A DNA stretch of 6,354 bases. It comes from Intrasporangium_A sp051961875 (GTDB lineage Bacteria; Actinomycetota; Actinomycetes; Actinomycetales; Dermatophilaceae). The stretch is taken from positions 1 through 6,354 of the forward strand of contig NZ_JBQCCV010000223.1 in the NCBI RefSeq assembly GCF_051961875.1, read 5' to 3'. The stretch's first letter is position 1; every line of letters begins with the position of its first letter. The translations under genes and the position numbers were made by a program. Below, in pieces: positions 1-5,065 of this stretch. The notes below the pieces were generated by a model. That model did not search any database and was not told where the DNA came from. It was given only the letters and a program-made list of their open reading frames with translations.

Positions 1-123
1 CGGCGGGGACAACGGCATGCTCAGTCGACGGGGAGGGCCCTTGTGACCGGTGGGGTCGAGCGCTCACTCGACGAGAGCGGGACTGAGCGTTTGTGCGACA
101 GGCGGGGTGAGCGGCATACGCCC

Positions 124-157
124 GGTTTGTGGGGCTGTTGAGCGGTAGCCTCCGGGC
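124..157 (+). promoter_or_regulatory. Candidate promoter of a leaderless helicase mRNA
   Basis: A TAGCCT hexamer at 146-151 fits the actinobacterial -10 pattern TAnnnT and ends only 6 nt before the ATG at 158, so transcription would start at or next to the start codon. No Shine-Dalgarno lies in front of that ATG; the nearby cctccg is pyrimidine-rich instead. A weak -35-like element (GGTTTG, 124-129) sits 16 nt upstream of the hexamer. This is inferred from sequence only; short -10-like hexamers also occur by chance. Confidence 0.33.
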
Positions 158-1828
158 ATGAGCGAGCTGGGGGAGCGGCCGAGGTTCGAGCACGAGTCCG
201 AGCGCCTCGTGTGGGAGCGCCTCGAGGGCACGATCTCATCGGATACGCGCCTTATCGCCAACTTGCGCCTGACCAGCAAGAAGAAGGACCACGAGCTCGA
301 CATCATCGTGCTCATGCCGGAGGTCGGCATCGTCGTGCTCGAGGTCAAGGGCGGCAGCGTCTCCGTCGACGAGCAGGGCCGCTGGTGGACGAGTAGCGAG
401 AAGCGGAGGAGCCGCAGCCGGATCCACCCGGTCGACCAGGCCCGTGACGGGAAGTACGCGCTGAGGGAGTACGTCGAGCGCGACGAGCGCTGGAGTGACT
501 CGTCACGGAGGCGGGTGCGCTGGGGCCACATGGTGGTGCTGCCCTTCACGGACCTCGACGACGACTTCGCCACCACGGACTGCCCGCGCTGGGCGATCAG
601 CGGCAGGGGTGACCTCGGGAACCTCCTGGAGCGCATCAGGGACGTTGTCCTCGAACAGGAAACCGACAACCGAGTGCCGACCGAGGACGATATCGAGCTC
701 ATCGGCGAGATCCTCACCGGGCGGCACCTGCCGACCCGCGCCGTCACCGAGGAGGCGGACGAGCGCGAGGCGGTCGCCGACCGGCTCACACAGGAGCAGG
801 CCACCCTGCTCAACGCCGCCCGTCTCATCCACCGGCTCGAGGTCCGCGGCGGCGCCGGCTCCGGCAAGACCATCCTCGCCCTGACCCAGGCCAAGGAGCT
901 GACGCGCGGGAGGGGGAAGCGCAAGCCTCAACGGGTTGCACTGCTGTGCTACTCGATCGGGCTGAGCGAGTACTTCAAGCGGCAGCTGGCCGGGGTGCCG
1001 CGCAAGGAACGGCCCGCATTCGTGGGGTGCTTCGAGGACCTCGCGAGGGAGTGGGGGATCACCGAGTTCCCGGAGCGCAACGACACCGAATTCTGGGAGC
1101 ACGGTCTCGCGGCGCGGATGTCCCAGCTGGCCGCGGCGCTTCCCGAGGGCCGGCGCTTCGACTCGATCATCGTCGACGAGGCGCAGGACTTTGCCGACGA
1201 CTGGTGGCTGTCCCTGATGCGGGCGCTCAAGGACGAGGAGACCGGTGGGCTCTACGTCTACTCCGATGAGAACCAGCGGGTGTTCAGCCGCTTCGGCAAG
1301 CCGCCGGTGCCGCTCGTGCCGCTCGTGCTCGACCACAACCTGCGCAACACTCGGCAGATCGCGACGGCGTTCGGGCCGCTGACCCCCATGCGGATGAGCC
1401 TCCGCGGCGGCGACGGCGCAGAGGTCGAGTTCGTGCCCTGTGACACCGACGATGCCCTGAGCGTCGCCGACGACCAGGTCGACCGCCTCCTCGACCAGGG
1501 GTGGGAGCCGAGCGACGTCGCGTTGCTGACCCTCGGGTCACGCCATCCGATCCAGAAGGAGCGGTGGGCCGCCGAGGGGCAGGCCGGGTACTGGCGTTCC
1601 TTCTGGGAGAACGACGACGTCTTCTACGGCCACGTCCTCGGCTGCAAGGGTCTGGAACGGCGGGCCGTCGTCCTGTGCGCCAACGCCAAGCCGGACCTCG
1701 AGCGGGCCACCGAGATGCTCTATGTCGGGATGTCGCGGGCGACCGACCGGCTCGTCATCGTCGGCGATCCCATGCTGATCCGCGCCATCGGGGGCGACCA
1801 GGTGGCTGCCCGGATCGGACTCAGCTGA
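158..1828 (+). CDS. NERD-domain protein with UvrD-like SF1 helicase
   Basis: This 556-residue protein joins an N-terminal nuclease-related domain to a superfamily 1 helicase motor. The NERD part (about residues 10-130) has an ELDII strand with Asp48, followed by LEVKGG with Glu62 and Lys64, the D...ExK arrangement of PD-(D/E)xK-like nucleases. The helicase part has a Q-like motif (LTQEQ, 210-214), Walker A GGAGSGKT (231-238), motif Ia near LLCYS (262-266), Walker B IIVDEAQDF (337-345), motif III SDENQ (369-373), motif IV HNLRNTRQIA (393-402), motif V GCKGLE (495-500) and motif VI YVGMSRATDRL (522-532) with the presumed arginine finger Arg527. The motor is compact, with little room for large 1B/2B insertions. 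The ATG at 158 is chosen because helix SERLVWERL of NERD starts only about 14 residues in and no later start keeps it. Family members are thought to process DNA; some nuclease-helicase fusions act against phage, but nothing adjacent shows defence here. It is monocistronic as far as can be seen. The domain assignment is firm; the biological role is unknown. Confidence 0.92.
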   Translation: MSELGERPRFEHESERLVWERLEGTISSDTRLIANLRLTSKKKDHELDIIVLMPEVGIVVLEVKGGSVSVDEQGRWWTSSEKRRSRSRIHPVDQARDGKYALREYVERDERWSDSSRRRVRWGHMVVLPFTDLDDDFATTDCPRWAISGRGDLGNLLERIRDVVLEQETDNRVPTEDDIELIGEILTGRHLPTRAVTEEADEREAVADRLTQEQATLLNAARLIHRLEVRGGAGSGKTILALTQAKELTRGRGKRKPQRVALLCYSIGLSEYFKRQLAGVPRKERPAFVGCFEDLAREWGITEFPERNDTEFWEHGLAARMSQLAAALPEGRRFDSIIVDEAQDFADDWWLSLMRALKDEETGGLYVYSDENQRVFSRFGKPPVPLVPLVLDHNLRNTRQIATAFGPLTPMRMSLRGGDGAEVEFVPCDTDDALSVADDQVDRLLDQGWEPSDVALLTLGSRHPIQKERWAAEGQAGYWRSFWENDDVFYGHVLGCKGLERRAVVLCANAKPDLERATEMLYVGMSRATDRLVIVGDPMLIRAIGGDQVAARIGLS

Positions 1829-1839
1829 CCTCGGCGCCT

Positions 1840-1855
1840 CCTGCGCCGCCGCAGG
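1840..1855. terminator. GC hairpin between convergent genes
   Basis: CCTGCG and CGCAGG form a perfect 6-bp stem around a 4-nt CCGC loop. It begins 11 bp after the helicase stop codon and ends 11 bp before the stop of the small minus-strand ORF, so it could serve both strands. There is no T-tract on either side, so it is not a standard intrinsic terminator. In DNA this GC-rich, such a stem may be chance. Confidence 0.3.
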
Positions 1856-1866
1856 TGCACCAGCCC

Positions 1867-2007
1867 TCACTCGTCCGGGGGGCCCTCCTCTTCCTGCGAC
1901 TCGAGGACGTCGGCATCTGAGTTCTCGGGCTGCTCACCAGCAGGTCCCGAATCGTCCTCGAGGGGTGCCTCGGGCTCGGTCTGGCTCTCGGGTCGGTCGT
2001 CACTCAT
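1867..2007 (-). CDS. Small highly acidic hypothetical protein (46 aa)
   Basis: I do not recognise this protein. It starts MSDDRPESQTEPE and ends EEEGPPDE. It has 18 Asp/Glu and 7 Pro among 46 residues, only one Arg and no Lys, so it should be intrinsically disordered, cytosolic and strongly negative. No membrane segment, cysteine or known motif is visible. An AGGGA (reverse complement of 2014-2018) sits 6 nt upstream of the ATG, a reasonable ribosome binding site. The ORF fills most of the gap between the helicase and the stress-protein gene, and G/C at third positions is about three quarters, lower than the neighbours but still coding-like. An overlapping minus-strand frame beginning at a GTG at 2003 gives an Arg/Ser-rich product and looks like a shadow. 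Acidic tails of this type can also arise by chance in GC-rich DNA, so coding status is uncertain. Confidence 0.5.
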   Translation of the reverse strand: MSDDRPESQTEPEAPLEDDSGPAGEQPENSDADVLESQEEEGPPDE

Positions 2008-2134
2008 GGCCCGTCCCTACCCCCGGCCATCGGGTTCAACCAGACCTCGGGTGAGGCTGCCGCTGATGCGAGATGATGAGAGGGAAGCTTCGGCTCCGGG
2101 CCATGCCGCCCCGCCACATGAGGAGGTCGGGAGG
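2008..2134. promoter_or_regulatory. Divergent intergenic region
   Basis: These 127 bp separate the start of the acidic ORF (leftward) from the start of the stress protein (rightward), so promoters for both should lie here if both genes are real. No convincing -35/-10 pair was found on either strand, and I see no DosR-type palindrome, the known control site of many mycobacterial stress-protein genes. The region is open in the stress-protein frame back to an ATG at 2006. Those extra 43 codons encode an Arg/Pro-rich stretch unlike the UspA fold and are taken as untranslated. Confidence 0.35.
2121..2126 (+). promoter_or_regulatory. Ribosome binding site deciding the stress-protein start
   Basis: AGGAGG is a full-strength Shine-Dalgarno placed 8 nt before the ATG at 2135. 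No comparable site precedes the upstream in-frame ATGs at 2006 or 2066, which is the main reason for choosing 2135 as the start. Confidence 0.75.
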
Positions 2135-3226
2135 ATGAGTGAGCCCTTCGCGGACGAGGTCCGCGGGATCGTCGTCGGTTGGGACGCGTCGCACGGCGCC
2201 AGGATCGCCCTGGACTGGGCAACCGAGTCGGCGCTGCGCCAGGGCCTGCACCTGACGGTGCTGCACTGCCTCGACCTCTACTGGAGCCCCGGCCTGTCGG
2301 CCGTGGACCCGACCGGACGGTATGCCGCCGTCAGCGCGGCCGCGCAGTCCGTGGCGCCACAGCCCCTGACCCCGGAGACCGTGCCTCCCGAGGCCGTCAC
2401 GCCGGCAACACCGACCTCGGAGACCGAGGCTGCCGAGTCGGGAGCCGAGTCGGGCGCCACGGAGCCGGGGGCCGCGGCATCGGAAGCCATAAAGCCAGGG
2501 GACCGCGCCCCCGCCCAGCAGGGCAACAGCGTGCTGCTGGAGGGCGTCGAGCGCGCGACAGCCGTCCTCGGCGAGGGCCGGGTGAGCGGCATACCCGTCT
2601 ACGGCACCCCAGCGGGCCAGCTCGTGGAGGCGTCGAGACAGGCGGACTACGTCGTGACGGGGAGCCGCGGACGCGGACGCCTCCTGTCCGGGCTGCTGGG
2701 ATCCACCTCGTATGCCGTGACCGCGCACGCACACTGCCCGGCCGTCGTGGTGCGCACCGCCACCGAGGATGGCCACAACCCGCCACACCCTGGTCCGGGA
2801 TGCAGCGTCGTCGTGGGGATCGACGCCTCGCCGCACTCGGCACGGGCCCTCGCGCAGGCCGCCGACATCGCGGCACGCACCGACGCGCCGCTGCACGTCG
2901 TCGCCGTCGCGGAGGCGGGCACCGTCCTGCCGCAGGCGTACTCCGACCCTCGGACGAAGGGGCGCCACGACCGCGAGGCGCGAAGCCATGCGCGCGAATC
3001 GCTACTGGAGGCCAAGGCGATCCTCGGCGTGACCCAGCCGGAGCTGTCTATCGAGTACGAGGTGCTGTCGGGCACGCCGGGACACGCCCTCGCCGACCTC
3101 GGTTTCGATGCGGGGCTCATCGTCGTGGGATCCCGTGGTCGGGGCGGGTTCACCGGCCTGCTCCTCGGGTCGGTGAGCCACACCGTCATCCACGAGGCGC
3201 TCTGCCCGGTCATGGTGGTCCACTGA
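2135..3226 (+). CDS. Tandem-domain universal stress protein (UspA family)
   Basis: The 363-residue product carries two UspA domains, a layout common in actinobacteria. Such cytosolic proteins bind ATP and help survival under stress such as hypoxia or starvation; the exact role differs between paralogues. Domain 1 opens with VVGWDAS (13-19, Asp17) and has the ATP signature G-2x-G-9x-G-S at Gly176, Gly179, Gly189 and Ser190. Domain 2 opens with VVGIDAS (226-232, Asp230) and has the same signature at Gly332, Gly335, Gly345 and Ser346. Each domain ends with the usual Cys-Pro strand (CPAVVV 201-206; CPVMVV 357-362). Both signatures are complete, so both halves should belong to the ATP-binding class. 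Domain 1 is unusual: residues about 62-128 form an Ala/Pro/Glu/Thr/Ser-rich low-complexity insertion, so this protein is longer than the roughly 290-300 residues typical of tandem forms. The start at 2135 puts the first beta strand about 10 residues from the N-terminus, as expected. The gene is flanked by non-coding gaps on both sides and looks monocistronic. Confidence 0.93.
   Translation: MSEPFADEVRGIVVGWDASHGARIALDWATESALRQGLHLTVLHCLDLYWSPGLSAVDPTGRYAAVSAAAQSVAPQPLTPETVPPEAVTPATPTSETEAAESGAESGATEPGAAASEAIKPGDRAPAQQGNSVLLEGVERATAVLGEGRVSGIPVYGTPAGQLVEASRQADYVVTGSRGRGRLLSGLLGSTSYAVTAHAHCPAVVVRTATEDGHNPPHPGPGCSVVVGIDASPHSARALAQAADIAARTDAPLHVVAVAEAGTVLPQAYSDPRTKGRHDREARSHARESLLEAKAILGVTQPELSIEYEVLSGTPGHALADLGFDAGLIVVGSRGRGGFTGLLLGSVSHTVIHEALCPVMVVH
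2432..2454 (+). repeat. Tandem 12-bp repeat inside the stress-protein insertion
   Basis: The 11-mer GCCGAGTCGGG occurs at 2432-2442 and again at 2444-2454, giving a 12-bp period that encodes two copies of an ESGA-like unit (residues about 101-108). It lies in the low-complexity insertion of domain 1 and suggests growth of that segment by replication slippage. Two copies are a minimal repeat. Confidence 0.6.
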
Positions 3227-3235
3227 CCGCCGCGG

Positions 3236-3254
3236 CGGAGCGAGCTGCGCTCCG
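3236..3254 (+). terminator. Hairpin downstream of the stress-protein gene
   Basis: CGGAGCG and CGCTCCG form a perfect 7-bp stem around a 5-nt AGCTG loop, starting 9 bp after the stop codon at 3224-3226. A second perfect palindrome, CCGCCGCGGCGG (3227-3238), directly follows the stop and shares 3 bp with the stem, so the two structures would compete. No T-tract follows. The hairpin may stop or stabilise the transcript end and separates this gene from the next. Confidence 0.45.
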
Positions 3255-3262
3255 GTGAGCGC

Positions 3263-3290
3263 TTGCCGCCAGCGGGTACGGGCCTAGCAC
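3263..3290 (+). promoter_or_regulatory. Candidate promoter of the carbamoyltransferase gene
   Basis: TTGCCG (3263-3268) and TAGCAC (3285-3290) are separated by 16 bp and resemble housekeeping -35 and -10 elements, though the last -10 base is C rather than T. Transcription would start near 3297, leaving a leader of about 20 nt that holds the ribosome binding site. The fit to the downstream gene is good, but the hexamers are only partial matches. Confidence 0.35.
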
Positions 3291-3302
3291 CTCTGGCGCG
3301 AC

Positions 3303-3307
3303 AGGAG
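3303..3307 (+). promoter_or_regulatory. Ribosome binding site of the carbamoyltransferase
   Basis: AGGAG lies 9 nt before the ATG at 3317. Another ATG at 3310 is in a different frame and only 2 nt from the site, too close for efficient initiation. This supports 3317 as the start. Confidence 0.65.
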
Positions 3308-3316
3308 CGATGATCC

Positions 3317-5065
3317 ATGGCGCGAACCCCGACCGTCGTCGGCATCAACCGGACCCAGGACGGCTCCATCGCCGTCGCGACACCCCGCTCCGTGCACACC
3401 CTCCAGAAGGAGCGGGTCAGCCGCCGCAAGCACCACTGGGGACGCCTCGGCGACCTGCCGCGGCTCTACCTCGATTGCTTCCCCGAGCTGCAGGGACCGG
3501 TCGACCTCGTCGTCGAGGGGTGGTCGTCGGACAGCGAGGTCGAGCACGCCGACGACTACCACGACGAGCTCCGCGCCTGCCTCGACCTGACCGAGGACGC
3601 ACGGATCGTCGCGGTCTCCCACCACCTGTCCCATCTCTACAGCGCGTTCCCGCCCTCGCCCTTCGACGCGGCGGCGGGCATGGTGATCGACGCCCAGGGC
3701 AGCCGGGTCCGTGACCTCACCGAGCCGGAGCCCACGCCGGTCTCGCTCGCGTCGGGGACACCCGGTGACCTGCTCGAGGTCGGCACCTTCTACCGCTGTC
3801 GCGGAGAGCCGGGCCGCCCACCCGTCGAGGTGCTCGCCAAGCAGCTCTGGGACGGTGACTGGGCCCGACCGGTCGGCCTCGGCTGCTTCTACTCGCTGCT
3901 GACGAAGATGCTCTGGCCGGAGGGCGAGGGCAACGAAGGCAAGGTCATGGGCCTGGCCCCGTTCGGTGACCCGTCCAGGAACGCGCTGCCCGCGCTCGAC
4001 GTGCGCGGCCACGAGGTCTTCATCCCGGAGGAGTGGCTCAAGGCGTTCGACGAGAAGGACCGCTACGGCTACTTCATCGACGGATCGGGCGAGTTCCAGG
4101 ACTGCGCCGACCTCGCCGCCGCCGGGCAGCTCGCCTTCGAGGAGGCGATCCTCGCCGTGACGTCCTGGCTCCACGAGACCAGCGGCATGGATGACCTCGT
4201 CTTCGCCGGGGGTATCGCGCTCAACTGCTCCGCCAACGGTCGGATCCTGCGCGAGTCGGCATTCAGCGACGTCTTCATCCCGCCTAGCCCCCACGACGGC
4301 GGCACTGCCGTGGGCGCCGCGCTCTACGGGCTCATCGAGTGTCTCGGTCAGGAGAGCGAGTTTCGTTGGCACCATGACTTCCTCGGCCCTGAGCGTGACG
4401 CCTCCGAGGTCCGCGCGGCGGTGGTGGCGCTGGGCGCCGACGTCTCGGTCATCGAACTGGCTGATGACGACGAGCTCGTCGGGGCCATCGTGGACCAGCT
4501 CCTCGAGGGGTACGTCGTCGCGGTGCACGACGGGCCTAGCGAGTCGGGCCCCCGCGCCCTCGGCCATCGCACGATCCTCGGGGACCCACGGCGCGCCGCC
4601 ATGCAGGACTACATCAACTTCGAGGTCAAGGGGCGGGAGTGGTTCCGGCCGCTCGCCCCGCTCGTCCTTGCGGACCACGCCGACGAGATCTTCGACGTCG
4701 ACCGGCCCGCACCCTTCATGCAGTACGCCGCGGACGTGCGGCCTGAGCACCGAGCGACCTATCCCGGCATCACCCACGTCGACGGGACCGCTCGGCTCCA
4801 GACCGTGGAGCGGGAGAACACGCCGTTCCTGCACCGACTCCTCACCGCGTGGTACGACCGCACCGGTTGCCCCGTCCTGATCAACACTTCGCTCAACGGC
4901 CCCGGTGACCCGCTCACGGAGACGCCGGCCCAGTCGCTCGCCACACTGCGCTCGACGGGGATGCACGCGCTCGCGATGCCGCCCTTCCTCGTCACGAAGC
5001 ACCGCCTGCCACCGGTCCCGGACGAGAGCTGGGACCGGCCAGACGTGCCAGCACGTTCCGCGTGA
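3317..5065 (+). CDS. O-carbamoyltransferase, NodU/CmcH/TobZ family
   Basis: Proteins of this family use carbamoyl phosphate and ATP to make carbamoyladenylate, then pass the carbamoyl group to a hydroxyl of a sugar or antibiotic; this happens in the cytosol. The 582 residues match the usual length. The N-terminal Kae1-like half has VGIN (8-11), SHHLSHLYSAF (101-111), VIDAQGS (123-129), GKVMGLAPFGD (208-218), FAGGIALNCSANGRI (296-310) and PSPHDGGTAVGAAL (323-336). By family analogy His102/His106, Asp125 and Asp327 would surround the metal site. The C-terminal YrdC-like half has SGPRALGHRTI (410-420), VKGREWFRPLAP (437-448) and NTSLNGPGDPL (523-533), all normal for the family. An oddity is residue 14: the family usually has His-Asp in the first catalytic loop, here it is Gln14-Asp15. 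No glycosyltransferase, sugar or antibiotic pathway genes are in view, so the acceptor is unknown. The last 74 bp overlap the opposite-strand gene. Family assignment is firm; activity and substrate are inference. Confidence 0.92.
   Translation: MARTPTVVGINRTQDGSIAVATPRSVHTLQKERVSRRKHHWGRLGDLPRLYLDCFPELQGPVDLVVEGWSSDSEVEHADDYHDELRACLDLTEDARIVAVSHHLSHLYSAFPPSPFDAAAGMVIDAQGSRVRDLTEPEPTPVSLASGTPGDLLEVGTFYRCRGEPGRPPVEVLAKQLWDGDWARPVGLGCFYSLLTKMLWPEGEGNEGKVMGLAPFGDPSRNALPALDVRGHEVFIPEEWLKAFDEKDRYGYFIDGSGEFQDCADLAAAGQLAFEEAILAVTSWLHETSGMDDLVFAGGIALNCSANGRILRESAFSDVFIPPSPHDGGTAVGAALYGLIECLGQESEFRWHHDFLGPERDASEVRAAVVALGADVSVIELADDDELVGAIVDQLLEGYVVAVHDGPSESGPRALGHRTILGDPRRAAMQDYINFEVKGREWFRPLAPLVLADHADEIFDVDRPAPFMQYAADVRPEHRATYPGITHVDGTARLQTVERENTPFLHRLLTAWYDRTGCPVLINTSLNGPGDPLTETPAQSLATLRSTGMHALAMPPFLVTKHRLPPVPDESWDRPDVPARSA
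4992..5065. other. Tail-to-tail overlap of two genes
   Basis: The last 74 bp of the carbamoyltransferase (stop at 5063-5065, +) also encode the last residues of the dimethylformamidase-like protein (stop at 4992-4994, -). The plus product here is a non-conserved tail after FLVTKHRL. The minus product is the family helix TRNVLARLAG plus a short Gly/Pro/Ser tail. No space remains for a bidirectional terminator, so the two mRNAs should be complementary at their 3' ends. Confidence 0.85.

Noticed and set aside
2..46. Possible C-terminal tail of an upstream plus-strand gene ending in TGA at 44-46
   Set aside because: The frame gives about 14 residues with mostly G/C third positions, but this is too short to tell from chance and no motif is present.
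105..119. 15-bp match (gggtgagcggcatac) to 2580-2594 in the stress-protein gene
   Set aside because: A single match of this length between two GC-rich stretches may be chance; the second copy encodes ordinary UspA sequence and neither is palindromic.
64..924. 286-codon minus-strand frame across the helicase 5' end
   Set aside because: Its product is Ser/Arg/Thr-rich with no domain, and it would erase the promoter region and oppose the conserved NERD and Walker A codons.
503..1336. 277-codon minus-strand frame within the helicase gene
   Set aside because: It is antisense to the helicase motifs, has low-complexity His/Arg/Glu/Val composition and no family motif; a shadow of codon bias.
2006..2134. 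Longer N-terminus for the universal stress protein from ATG 2006
   Set aside because: The extra 43 residues are Arg/Pro-rich and outside the UspA fold, no ribosome binding site precedes them, and a strong AGGAGG precedes the ATG at 2135.
2008..2134. DosR-type dormancy box upstream of the stress-protein gene
   Set aside because: No palindrome resembling the known motif with central GGGAC/GTCCC arms at the right spacing was found.
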